In this document: piece after piece, positions 1-7,907 of the stretch
Numbering within the stretch: position 1 is the first letter of the stretch
Layout: each line of letters begins with the position of its first letter
Source: Treponema sp.
Lineage (GTDB): Bacteria > Spirochaetota > Spirochaetia > Treponematales > Treponemataceae
Direction of reading: 5' to 3'
Length of the DNA stretch: 34,961 nt
Assembly: GCA_018384055.1 (NCBI GenBank)
Contig: JAHAZL010000092.1
Span: forward strand, 1-34,961
Program-made: the position numbers and the translations under genes
Notes under the pieces: model-generated
What the model saw: only the letters and a program-made list of their open reading frames with translations
Database searches by the model: none
Told to the model about the DNA's origin: nothing

Positions 1-43
1 GGTTCTGAGACAGTCGTAATGTAATTATTTTGCTTAATGTTAT

Positions 44-214
44 ATGACCAGTATTTTTCCAATGGTTGAATCAATGACCAGCTTTTATAACTCCGAAACT
101 TTTACAAAGCTAAACGATCTTGAAACCGGCCTTTATCTTGAAAGCCCTCTTTATGTCTATGACATTTTTAAAACAGAAAAAGCCTACGTTCGAATTGTTC
201 AGAAAGAAATGTAA
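44..214 (+). pseudogene. Short ORF, probable C-terminal remnant of a small hypothetical protein
   Basis: A 56-codon frame from ATG 44 to TAA 212-214. It reads M-T-S-I-F-P-M-V-E-S, then F-Y-N-S-E-T-F-T-K-L and G-L-Y-L-E-S-P-L-Y-V-Y-D. This resembles, from memory, the C-terminal part of small uncharacterised gut-bacterial proteins in which a longer helical N-terminus precedes the Y-N-S-E-T motif. No ribosome binding site is visible and a stop lies just upstream (35-37), so it is more likely a truncated remnant than a working gene. Function unknown. Confidence 0.3.
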
Positions 215-382
215 TTATTTCTTATTTATCCTGAAATCCGAGTTTTTAAATTAACCGCACTTTGAAAACCTTTTGATAAAAGTCCAGATTGCGTTTGAAA
301 TAAGAAATTCATACTATTTAATATAGGTATATTTTGCGAATCGTAAAGTAATTTTTTTAATTTCTTTTATTTATTATAAAGG

Positions 383-464
383 AGGGGAAAGTCTTCCCCT
401 GTCTCCAGCCCGCTTTGCGGTCTTCCGCCACCCCTTCTAACGGGGGTTCAGGCGCCACCCCCGT
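383..464. repeat. GC-rich structured intergenic element with two hairpins
   Basis: A GC-rich block in otherwise AT-rich DNA, immediately 3' of the HNH gene. It contains two perfect inverted repeats: AGGGGAA/TTCCCCT (383-389 and 394-400, 4-nt loop) and ACGGGGGT/ACCCCCGT (440-447 and 457-464, 9-nt loop). It may act as a 3' terminator structure for the HNH gene, or be one copy of a dispersed genomic repeat; a genome-wide comparison would tell. From 215 to 382 I see only AT-rich sequence with no recognisable gene. Confidence 0.5.
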
Positions 465-476
465 AACGCCCCAGGC

Positions 477-1565
477 TTAGTCTTTTGATGGTTTTCGTTG
501 TTCTTCGAGCTCGTAAAACTTGTTTCTGTGCCATCTAATAAAGTATTCATTTCCTGCCGTGATCTTTATCTTCTTATCTACGACAATATTCATAAGGATT
601 AAATCATTTGTAGATAAAGCTTTTGAGATAAGAATTTTTCCATCTTCATCAAATGAAATCATATATTTATCGACAAGCTTATCATGATTCGGACAAAGCA
701 AGAGACCATTGTTTTCATCAACTTTTTCATTTTTATCGCTGTCGGCCCAAGATTTTAAATGACTTGCAATAAGAAGTTGTTTATTTGTGATGCCACATAA
801 ACAACATTTACCATATTTTTCAATTAATTGATTTCGAAATAATCCCTGCCCTTTCCTTTGCTTTCCTAAACCAATTACGTCAGAGCCTTCAAGATTTTCT
901 AAGGCTTTTATTTGAGCATTTATAAGTTCTTTTTGTTTTTGAGTTTGCTCAGTTTCTGTAGCAATTTCGTTTTCAATTTCAGAAATCTGATTATTAATCT
1001 TAGATTTATATTTGTCAAATAGTTCGATAGCTTTTGCTTTCAGTTTTTCAGCTTTTTCTCTCTTCTCTTCATTGTCTTTACCGTCAGCATACCAAACATT
1101 TCGACCGGGTGTTTCTAAATAATAATCTTCACCGCGCTCATTTTCAGGAATAAGATAAACATTAGAAGACTCTGCTTTGATATTGTATTCTACACAGTTA
1201 TTAAAGTTTGTGCGATTTTGTTTTACATCGTCAGGAACTATTTGAAGTGTTGAATATACTGTAGCATGTTCATACCAACCTATTATTCGTTTTTTACCCG
1301 AAGGAGGCGTTGCTGTCCATACAACAAGGACGTCATCAAGGGAATCTGCATTAATATCTGTGTTTGCATCAATTTTCGATAACGTAATTCTATTCTCTTT
1401 AGATTGAACATAGCCAAAGTAGACTCCATTATTGTTGAAAAAATTATAGCATTCATGACCAATGTTATTTTCGTTATATCCACCACCATTTTTAGGAATA
1501 TCATCTATTTGTCCTCGATAGTATTTAGTCCAACCAATATTACAAAATAAAACTCTTGAACACAT
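477..1565 (-). CDS. HNH endonuclease with N-terminal recognition-like domain
   Basis: A 362-residue protein. The C-terminal third has an HNH nuclease module: C-C-L-C-G near residue 255, an A-S-H-L-K motif, then N-G-L-L-L-C-P-N-H-D followed by K-Y-M-I-S-F-D-E-D-G, the pattern of the HNH_2 type. The middle (about 160-240) is a charged coiled-coil rich in E, K and Q. The N-terminal ~150 residues (L-F-C-N-I-G-W, I-G-H-E, V-V-W-T-A-T-P-P-S-G) match a domain seen ahead of HNH modules in McrA-like predicted restriction enzymes; whether it reads modified DNA is inference. The start at 1565 is preceded by GAGGAAATAATT, a good ribosome binding site; longer upstream starts would run into the divergent gene. 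Likely a stand-alone defence nuclease. Confidence 0.8.
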   Translation of the reverse strand: MCSRVLFCNIGWTKYYRGQIDDIPKNGGGYNENNIGHECYNFFNNNGVYFGYVQSKENRITLSKIDANTDINADSLDDVLVVWTATPPSGKKRIIGWYEHATVYSTLQIVPDDVKQNRTNFNNCVEYNIKAESSNVYLIPENERGEDYYLETPGRNVWYADGKDNEEKREKAEKLKAKAIELFDKYKSKINNQISEIENEIATETEQTQKQKELINAQIKALENLEGSDVIGLGKQRKGQGLFRNQLIEKYGKCCLCGITNKQLLIASHLKSWADSDKNEKVDENNGLLLCPNHDKLVDKYMISFDEDGKILISKALSTNDLILMNIVVDKKIKITAGNEYFIRWHRNKFYELEEQRKPSKD

Positions 1566-1650
1566 AATTATTTCCTCATTTATAATTATACTTAAAAAAA
1601 TTTCTTTGCAAAACCCAAATTTCACATTTATAATTAATTCAGAGGATAAA

Positions 1651-3184
1651 ATGGCTAACGAAAAGAAAGTTCTTACAATCAAAAATAATATTCTTGAAAA
1701 ATGTACAAATTCAAAATTTGCAGTTGATATTGAAATACCAGATGGAGTTATAGAAATTGCCAGTGAAGCTTTTGCCGGAAGATGCGCTAGTGGCTGTGCT
1801 TCTCTTTTAAGCGTTGTAGTTCCAGACAGTGTAAAAGCTATCAGACACAGTGCCTTTGCATATTGCTGAAGCCTGCAAAAAGTTACACTTCCAAAAGAAC
1901 TTGAAATACTCGAAGCCAGTGCATTCAAAAATTGTCGTGCTCTTGAAGAAATTGTTATTCCAGAAGGAATCTCAACAATAGAATACAGTACCTTCAATTT
2001 TTGCTTAAAATTAAAAAAAATAACCCTTCCAAAATCATTGAAGGTTATTCAGGAAGGCGCCTTTAGTGAATGTCAGCTTTTATCTGAAATCAATTTTGCC
2101 GGTTCTAAAGAAGATTGGGAAAAAGTAGAGGGCAAGGAATATCTTCTCAATTCAGATGTAAAAGCAGCCTCTGTTAAGTGTCAGGATGGAGAAGCAGAAG
2201 ACCCTGAGTTTTTAATCGAAAATAATGTGCTTGTAAAGTTTATGCGGCCAAATCAAAAGCAAGTTGTTATTCCAGAAGGAATTACAGAAATAGGGGAAAG
2301 CGCTTTCCAGGGATTTAAGAATCTAGAAACAGTTGAAATTCCTGAATGTGTAAAAAAAATAGGTCGCTTTGCATTTGATGGTTGTTCCAGTTTGAAGAAA
2401 ATAAATCTTCCGTCTGGAATTAAGAGTCTTGAATATTCTTTGTTTAACCATTGTGAATCATTAAAAGAACTCATCATTCCAGAGGGTGTTACCGTAATAA
2501 AACAGCTTTCTCTTGCCCGATGTGGTTTTAAGGAAATCAAACTTCCTGAAAATCTTAAAGAACTTGATTATGAAGTTTTCACTGGAGACGAAAGTCTTAA
2601 GTCAATTGAGATTCCTAAAGCCATTACAGAATTGAAGGCCAGGCTTTTTGAACTCTGCCCTGCACTTGAGACTGTTAAGCTACCAGAAAAAATTACTGCA
2701 ATAGGAGATTGTTCTTTTGCCGGATGTCTTGAACTAAAGTCAATCAATATTCCTGATACAGTAGAGAAAATTGGTAATCAGGCATTTTTTTCTTGCAAGA
2801 AGCTTCAGAATATTACACTTCCAAAGAAGCTTACAAGTATGAAGTATGAAGCATGAAGTCTTTAGGTACTGCGAGTCGCTGGAATCAATAGAAATTCCTG
2901 GCACCCTTGAATCAGTTGATGGAAATAACTTCTCGGACTGTGACTCACTCAAAAAAATTATTGTGAATGAAGGTGTAAAGAAGATCGATAGATTTGCTTT
3001 TAATCCTTGCCCGGCCCTAGAGTCAGTAAAGCTTCCTTCAACTATTGAATATATTGATCCTGCTGCTTTCTGTGATTCAGAACCACAGCAGGTAAAGGAA
3101 CTGGAATCTCTTTCTGAAGTTTATCCTGTAAAGAATGGAAAAATCAGAAGTAAATCTAATAAGGTAATGCTTGTTTTAGAATAA
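1651..3184 (+). pseudogene. BspA-type leucine-rich-repeat protein, broken by a stop and a 7-bp duplication
   Basis: Reads as about 508 residues of BspA-like LRR_5 repeats (I-P-x-G-V/I-x-x-I-x-x-x-A-F-x-x-C-x-x-L-x-x-I-x-L-P) once two lesions are bridged. The start at 1651 has AGAGGATAAA upstream. Lesion 1 is TGA at 1867-1869 in the motif C-(S)-S-L, where the repeat consensus expects serine, so TCA to TGA is the simplest change. Lesion 2 is at 2837-2857, three tandem copies of G(T/C)ATGAA; removing one unit restores the repeat (L-T-S-M-K-H-E-V-F-R-Y-C-E-S-L). No signal peptide is visible. Such proteins usually lie at the cell surface and bind host or bacterial ligands. The last ~40 residues (ending V-M-L-V-L-E) fall outside the repeat pattern. 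Confidence 0.85.
2837..2857 (+). repeat. 7-bp tandem repeat inside the LRR gene
   Basis: Three copies of G(T/T/C)ATGAA lie in tandem inside the coding sequence. The 7-bp unit is not a multiple of three, so gain or loss of one copy switches the downstream frame. Three copies close the frame at TGA 2854-2856; two copies would restore the leucine-rich-repeat consensus. Confidence 0.85.
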
Positions 3185-3379
3185 GGAGCCATAAAAATCC
3201 CTAATCATGCAAAAGCCAACACGGCAGATTGCAGCCGGGGTTGCACCGGGAAATGCGAAGAAGAATTTATAAAAGTAATCTGACGCAGTCTGCCCTGAAT
3301 GGTGTTCTGATCTGTCTGTAGCATTCTCTTTATTCCCTTAAATTCTTTTTCTTTTCTGGAAAAAGATGATTATTTATGT

Positions 3380-3385
3380 TATAAT
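3380..3385 (+). promoter_or_regulatory. -10 element for the chemoreceptor gene
   Basis: A consensus TATAAT, preceded by TGT, lies 25 bp upstream of the chemoreceptor ATG. I see no convincing -35 hexamer. The stretch 3185-3379 between the broken LRR gene and this site holds no recognisable gene. Confidence 0.5.
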
Positions 3386-3409
3386 TCTTATGTTCTTTAG
3401 GGAGTGTTT

Positions 3410-5479
3410 ATGAAAGCTAAAAATGCTATTAAACTCGCGGTATTTGCGGTTTTGATCTGTGTAACTGCTGTTTTTGTTACTGCAGGTTCTCGTTTTCTTT
3501 TTGAATCAAATGCTAAAAAAGAGCTGTTGCAGCTGCAGCAGACCAAGCTTCTGGAATTCAATAACGGCATAAAAGACCAGATGGCATTAAGCATTCAGAT
3601 GTCTAAATCGCCTTTAATTGTTTCCTACATGAAAAATCCTTCTGATTCTGCACTTGCTTCTCAGGCTTTTAAGGAAGTTGCTGCTTATCAGGATTCTTTT
3701 TTAAGTCATCTTACATTTATGATTAATGACAAGGATCTTAATTATTACAGTAACGGTAATCTTGTTTATAATCTTGATAAATCAGATCCCTCATCAGCCT
3801 GGTATATAGCCACTTCAAAAATGACAAAAGACTACGACCTGTTCGTAGATTATGATGTGGGCTTAAAAAAGACTTATATGTGGGTTAATGCCATTGTAAG
3901 AGATGAGCAGGGTGGTTTCCTGGGAATCATAGGAACTGGAATCCCTCTGTCAGACTTTGTTTCTTCAATGTATACAAACCTTCCAGAAAAATACGAAATG
4001 TATCTTTATAACTCAAATCTCGAAATTTCTGGTGCTACTGACTTAAATCTCCTTGAAGCAAAAACCATTATTTCTGATCACCTTACTGACCTTAAGGGTT
4101 TCAAGGGCGACCTTAAAGTTTCGGAAAATTCTTTCTATTCTACATTGTTTACTGTTTATTCAATTTCTCCTGTTGAATCCTGTGGCTGGAGTATTGTAAT
4201 TTTCGAAAAATTTACTGGGGGAGCCTTCCTTAAAAACTCAGCTATTCCTGCTGTTGTGGTTCTTGCCCTTATTCTGGTTCTTTTTGCCTGTCTGACTGCC
4301 GTTAGAATCGTTAATCCTTTGAATACTCTTTCCAGTGCTATTTCTCAGTTTGCAGGAAGTGAAGCAGACCTGAGTAAGCGAATTGATATAAACAACTCTA
4401 AGGCCGGCATGGCTGTTATTCCAAAACTCATTGAAAACTTTAACCAGTTCGTTGAAAAACTGCAGGTTATTGTTCAGCACTTAAAAAGCTCTGACGGTGA
4501 ACTTTCAGAAAACGGAGAAAAGCTTTCCGGAAGTGTTTCTGAAGTCTGCATGGCAATTGAAGAAATCATTGCAGAAATCAAGAAACTTAACAACGGTTTT
4601 GCCAGCCAGTCAGAATGCGTTGCACAGACATCTCAGGCCGTTAACAAGATTTCTTCAACAATCGGTGATTTAAACAATCTTATCGAAACTCAGTATAAAA
4701 ATGTAAATGATGCTTCTTCTGCCATCAGCAGCGTTGTAACCAGCATCAGTTCCGTAAATCAGACTGTAGATAAACTTTCTTCATCTTATGTAAACCTTGA
4801 AAACAACCTGATTCTTGGAATCAACAAGCATAACGCTGTAAACAGACAGATTGACGACATTCAGCAGCAGAGCGAAATGCTTCAGGAAGCAAATAATGCT
4901 ATTTCTGCTATTGCAGAACAGACAAACCTTCTTGCCATGAACGCTGCAATTGAAGCTGCCCACGCCGGAGAAGCAGGAAAAGGTTTCTCTGTTGTTGCTG
5001 ACGAAATCCGTAAGCTTTCTGAAACTTCTGCAGAACAGTCTTCTACTATCAGCGCCAAACTGATGCAGATTGAAGAAACTATTTCTGGCATTGTTGAAGG
5101 TTCTGCTGAATCTAAAGAAGCCTTCGAAAAAGTTTCTGAAGAAATTAAAACTACCGGTGAATTTGTTCAGAAAATCGGTTATGAAATGAAAAATCAGGAA
5201 AATGGTTCCGGCAGAATTACTGAATCTCTGAATATTGTTAATGAAACAACAAGCCGGGTAAAACAGGCATCAGCTGTTATGACTGAAGAAAAGTCTTTGA
5301 TCGTCAATCAGATCAGCAGACTTCAGGAACAGGAAAGTCATATCAAAGCCAGTATGGAAGAAATGAATTCAGGTTCTCTTAAGATAAGTACTAACAGTGA
5401 TAAACTTACAGTACTTGCAGAGGAGCTGGAAGATTCCATCAGACAGATTGGCACCGAACTGGAGCAGTTCAAAGCTTAA
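3410..5479 (+). CDS. Methyl-accepting chemotaxis protein with double-Cache-like sensor
   Basis: A 689-residue membrane chemoreceptor. TM1 is about residues 7-28. A periplasmic sensor of roughly 240 residues follows; W-Y-I-A-T, Y-M-W-V-N-A-I-V and F-L-G-I-I-G-T-G-I-P-L are typical of dCache_1. TM2 is near 280-305, then a HAMP-like linker. The signalling hairpin tip I-A-E-Q-T-N-L-L-A-M-N-A-A-I-E-A-A-H-A-G is intact, followed by G-K-G-F-S-V-V-A-D-E-I-R-K-L. It senses a small extracellular ligand and signals through CheA/CheW to the flagellar motors; the ligand is not predictable. ATG 3410 is chosen over an in-frame GTG at 3404 because AGGGAG sits 5 bp upstream of it. Its end overlaps the convergent broken lipoprotein gene by 11 bp. 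Confidence 0.95.
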   Translation: MKAKNAIKLAVFAVLICVTAVFVTAGSRFLFESNAKKELLQLQQTKLLEFNNGIKDQMALSIQMSKSPLIVSYMKNPSDSALASQAFKEVAAYQDSFLSHLTFMINDKDLNYYSNGNLVYNLDKSDPSSAWYIATSKMTKDYDLFVDYDVGLKKTYMWVNAIVRDEQGGFLGIIGTGIPLSDFVSSMYTNLPEKYEMYLYNSNLEISGATDLNLLEAKTIISDHLTDLKGFKGDLKVSENSFYSTLFTVYSISPVESCGWSIVIFEKFTGGAFLKNSAIPAVVVLALILVLFACLTAVRIVNPLNTLSSAISQFAGSEADLSKRIDINNSKAGMAVIPKLIENFNQFVEKLQVIVQHLKSSDGELSENGEKLSGSVSEVCMAIEEIIAEIKKLNNGFASQSECVAQTSQAVNKISSTIGDLNNLIETQYKNVNDASSAISSVVTSISSVNQTVDKLSSSYVNLENNLILGINKHNAVNRQIDDIQQQSEMLQEANNAISAIAEQTNLLAMNAAIEAAHAGEAGKGFSVVADEIRKLSETSAEQSSTISAKLMQIEETISGIVEGSAESKEAFEKVSEEIKTTGEFVQKIGYEMKNQENGSGRITESLNIVNETTSRVKQASAVMTEEKSLIVNQISRLQEQESHIKASMEEMNSGSLKISTNSDKLTVLAEELEDSIRQIGTELEQFKA

Positions 5480-6542
5480 AGTAAATAATTCCACTTTCAT
5501 CAAAACTGCCTGACCAGATCCCTTCAGATATTACATCCCCTGCCGTTGGTTCATTAGTTGCGTAATTGTAATTTACAATTTGATACTTTCCGTTGGGGTA
5601 AAATATCATCTCTGGATTTAAATCAATGTAAGGAACTGCTGCAGTATATGTGAAAGTGATGCTTTTTGTAAGCACCCCAGTGGGGAAACTGTATTACACA
5701 AAAACATGGAATGTTCCAGAGATAATCTGTAGCTTGTGACAAATCCCATGTTTCTAAAATACTTTTGTAGCTCCAATCGGTAAATAGGTACCACCATTAT
5801 CTAATGCTTCCACTGTAAATGAACTCCATACAGGTCTTTCGGCAATTATCAAATTTGAGGGATTATTTATTCCAACAGTTTCTGCAAGTTTATAAGTTCT
5901 GTAGGCACATTCCTTTATGCTTACAACCGTACCTGCTGTTAATTCTTCTGTTGTATAATTTGGGCTCCACAAACCTTCGGAAAGAATTACTTTCCCATCA
6001 GATGATTTATATGTTACTTGATACTTTCCATTTGAATAACCATAAAATACGAATGTTCCCATATTATCGTTGGGATTTCCAGTCAAGTCTACACTATAAG
6101 TTGTATATCCCTGTAAATTCTTCATCGAAAGGTTTATGAGGTTTTTCCCTGCGTAAACAGTATGTTTGTCAGAAGTTCCCGTGAAAATATGTAATGGCTC
6201 AATACGGTTTGCTCCTTCTTCTGTTACAACGTTCGGGTTATATACATTCGCTTCTACATAAATTTTTGAGCCAGCAGGAACGGAATTAAATTCAATGGTG
6301 TATGTTCCACTGCCTGTGATTTGAAGGCTTTTTGTTTCCTTATAATCGCCAAGAACAGATGCTACAATATAATATCCCTCGTAATCTGAACTTACCGAAA
6401 TATTTCTAGCAGAAGAATTTCTTGCAAAATCCGAGCCGTTGAATGTAAGCGAAAGCGACGAACTTTAATCATTAAAATTTGAGCATGAAATTATTGCAAG
6501 CAATATAAAGCAGGTAGAAAGCAATCCAAATAATTTTTTCAT
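5469..6542 (-). pseudogene. Decayed lipoprotein gene with two related repeat units
   Basis: Starts at 6542 behind GGAGGAGAAAAACT. It encodes a lipoprotein signal (M-K-K-L-F-G-L-L, then L-L-A-I-I-S-C, lipobox cysteine at residue 21). It is interrupted by TAA at 6465-6467 (codon 26), TAG at 5754-5756 where the coding sense shifts frame (the other frame reads E-T-W-D-L-S-Q-A-T-D-Y), and TAA at 5694-5696 before the original frame resumes. Two diverged copies of one unit are visible: N-G-K-Y-Q-V-T-Y ... S-E-G-L-W-S and N-G-K-Y-Q-I-V-N-Y ... S-E-G-I-W-S. Family not recognised; it would have been an anchored surface or periplasmic protein. With at least three lesions it is a true pseudogene. Confidence 0.8.
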
Positions 6543-6562
6543 AGTTTTTCTCCTCCGAAGGG

Positions 6563-6575
6563 GCTCACTGAGCCG
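6563..6575. other. Small perfect inverted repeat between two minus-strand genes
   Basis: GGCTCA-C-TGAGCC lies about 20 bp upstream of the broken lipoprotein start and downstream of the restriction endonuclease stop. A second inverted repeat, GCATTG/CAATGC with a 10-nt spacer, follows near 6600-6620. Neither has a T-run, so they could be operators or 3' structures. Coordinates are approximate to 2 bp. Confidence 0.35.
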
Positions 6576-6646
6576 TCTTTATAACATAATTTTAAACCGC
6601 ATTGCACGAAAGTTCAATGCCGGCTTTGAAAATGATGTTATGTGAT

Positions 6647-7372
6647 TTAAACTTCATACTTAGATGCAATTTCTTGCCATCTTGGTATATCAAGTTTTAC
6701 ACCATAGAATTTTCTATAACTTTCAATGAAATTCTTTTTCCAAGTTGCGGCTGATTCGTGTGTTTTTGGACTCTGATATACAGCTTCCTCTATTGCGGCG
6801 ATAAAATCTTCCATACTTTTAAACATTGGAATATTACCAGGTCTATCACTATACCAAACCCCAGGTCTGATTTTATGGACCACACCTTGTTTTACTTGTA
6901 AATTTATAGACCAGCCATCCATTCTTCGGGTAATTTCCCAGACTTTTTTAAGCCACAAATCTTTAATGGTCACAATACCATCATCGCTCATATCATACCC
7001 AAAAATAAGATAATCTACATTTAGCATATATGGTTTTTCGATTATTTCTTCTTCATACATTCTAAAATCCGCAATATCGAATCCTGGGCTTGCAGAACGA
7101 TTGAATGCCTTTACTTCCAATAAGTCAGATGTTTTGTCGTCTGGATTTAAAAAGAAATCTGGAGGCATTTGAGTATTGTCATTAAGGGCATATTTTATAC
7201 CACGCTTATCCATCCAGCCTTGAAGCCATTCCTGTATTATGTTTCCGACAACATCTTTCTGCTTTACAATTATATCTACATCGCCTAAAAAGAATTTTAT
7301 TTGTCCTTCTATTTCAAGCAATTTATCTTCATCAAGTAATTTTTCAAATACTTTAAGCGCATTCACTTTCAT
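6647..7372 (-). CDS. NgoBV-family type II restriction endonuclease
   Basis: A 241-residue protein recognisable as the R.NgoBV/NlaIV family. Residues near 38-50 read V-G-N-I-I-Q-E-W-L, and the PD-(D/E)xK catalytic core is intact: P-D-F-F-L near 71-75 and L-L-E-V-K-A-F near 84-90. I-K-D-L-W-L-K-K-V-W-E-I and I-R-P-G-V-W-Y follow as in the family. Characterised members cut GGNNCC; that specificity here is inference. Its start codon overlaps the 3' end of a cytosine methyltransferase frame by 20 bp, the arrangement of a coupled M-R operon, but only the methyltransferase tail remains. The length is normal and there is no frameshift, so the enzyme could be active without its protecting partner. Confidence 0.85.
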   Translation of the reverse strand: MKVNALKVFEKLLDEDKLLEIEGQIKFFLGDVDIIVKQKDVVGNIIQEWLQGWMDKRGIKYALNDNTQMPPDFFLNPDDKTSDLLEVKAFNRSASPGFDIADFRMYEEEIIEKPYMLNVDYLIFGYDMSDDGIVTIKDLWLKKVWEITRRMDGWSINLQVKQGVVHKIRPGVWYSDRPGNIPMFKSMEDFIAAIEEAVYQSPKTHESAATWKKNFIESYRKFYGVKLDIPRWQEIASKYEV

Positions 7373-7484
7373 TCTTTTTTTTCTCTGTCAATATTGTTAA
7401 TACACGCAATGCAACTTGTTTTATTACAGGAACTACAACAGTATTCCCCAATAAATCATATCCGTCTTGTAATGAAACATCAAA
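7353..7484 (-). pseudogene. C-terminal remnant of a C5-cytosine DNA methyltransferase
   Basis: A frame ending at TAA 7353-7355 reads F-D-V-S-L-Q-D-G-Y-D-L-L-G-N-T, then V-V-V-P-V-I-K-Q-V-A. This is motif X of Dcm-type methyltransferases (G-N-S/T-V-V-V-P-V-I). Everything upstream, including the catalytic P-C motif and target recognition domain, is missing: codons before about 7484 lose resemblance and a stop follows. It overlaps the restriction gene start by 20 bp, so it is the remains of the cognate methyltransferase rather than a stray fragment. Confidence 0.8.
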
Positions 7485-7510
7485 TTTAAAGATAGTGTAA
7501 AATTTAGTTC

Positions 7511-7624
7511 GCAATTTCGTATTTAAAATTGAAAAAAGTCATTGAAAACACCAGAATGTTTTTTTTGCTAAAGAAAACTCAAGGGTGTTTAACAATGACT
7601 CAAGAAGAGATTATTAGAAATTGC
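7511..7624. repeat. Nested imperfect palindrome at the methyltransferase breakpoint
   Basis: Outer arms CGCAATTTC and GAAATTGCG (near 7511-7519 and 7616-7624) enclose inner arms GTCATTG-AAAACACC (7538-7552) and GGTGTTT-AACAATGAC (7584-7599), around a T-rich/A-rich centre. The roughly 115-bp structure resembles a miniature inverted-repeat element or a deletion scar, and sits directly where the methyltransferase homology stops. A short frame from 7594 (M-T-Q-E-E-I-I-R-N) ends within about 30 codons and is not convincing as a gene. Confidence 0.55.
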
Positions 7625-7670
7625 GGAAATTTGCCAGACGGGAAGCAGCAGGATCCGCTCCATAATGGCG

Positions 7671-7742
7671 ACTGTCCCAATTGGTTTTAGGCAAACTGGA
7701 CTTTTAAGGCGGCTGTCTGCAGTTCGAGTCTGCAATGGCTCA
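7671..7742 (+). pseudogene. Degenerate tRNA-Lys(TTT)-like sequence
   Basis: The 3' half looks like a tRNA: a T-arm TGCAG-TTCGAGT-CTGCA (7718-7734) and an acceptor-like ATGGCTC plus A (7735-7742). Upstream is CTTTTAA, the classic lysine anticodon loop, and a D-loop-like AATTGG. The anticodon stem barely pairs and no matching 5' acceptor (GAGCCAT) is present; GCTCCAT at 7657-7663 is the nearest. A terminator follows directly. It is best read as a decayed tRNA or a partial copy left by an integrating element. The 5' limit is a guess. Confidence 0.4.
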
Positions 7743-7745
7743 CGA

Positions 7746-7774
7746 AGCATCGGTTAAAAACGGTGCTTTTTTTT
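7746..7774 (+). terminator. Intrinsic terminator after the tRNA-like sequence
   Basis: A stem AGCATCG/CGGTGCT (7746-7752 and 7761-7767, one G-T pair) is followed by a run of eight T ending at 7774. It is positioned as a tRNA terminator. Confidence 0.7.
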
Positions 7775-7850
7775 GCACTTTTGCCGGTTTTGCAATACAT
7801 TCTGATACTGTTCAAAAATATAACCCTCCATCAAAAACTGATACCTGCCA

Positions 7851-7890
7851 TATAGTATACTAGATACAGTATACAAAATACAGTATACTT
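7851..7890 (+). promoter_or_regulatory. Three GTATAC boxes spaced 14 bp apart before the Y-family polymerase gene
   Basis: Near-identical boxes AGTATAC occur with GTATAC at 7855-7860, 7869-7874 and 7883-7888, so the centres are exactly 14 bp apart. Two of the three boxes are preceded by ATAC. The first box lies in the palindrome TAGTATACTA. The third contains TATACT, a plausible -10 ending 19 bp before the ATG. Evenly spaced palindromic sites over a promoter are typical of a repressor operator, and a damage-responsive repressor is the natural guess for a translesion polymerase. The regulator is not identified. Confidence 0.6.
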
Positions 7891-7907
7891 AAAACAGGTG
7901 AAGCAGA

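Noticed and set aside
1867..1869. In-frame TGA in the LRR gene as a selenocysteine codon
   Set aside because: The repeat consensus expects serine here, one base change explains it, and LRR surface proteins have no use for selenocysteine; no obvious selenocysteine stem-loop follows.
1566..1997. N-terminal extension of the HNH protein up to 506 residues
   Set aside because: The extension overlaps the divergent LRR gene, and the ATG at 1565 has a strong ribosome binding site and matches the family start.
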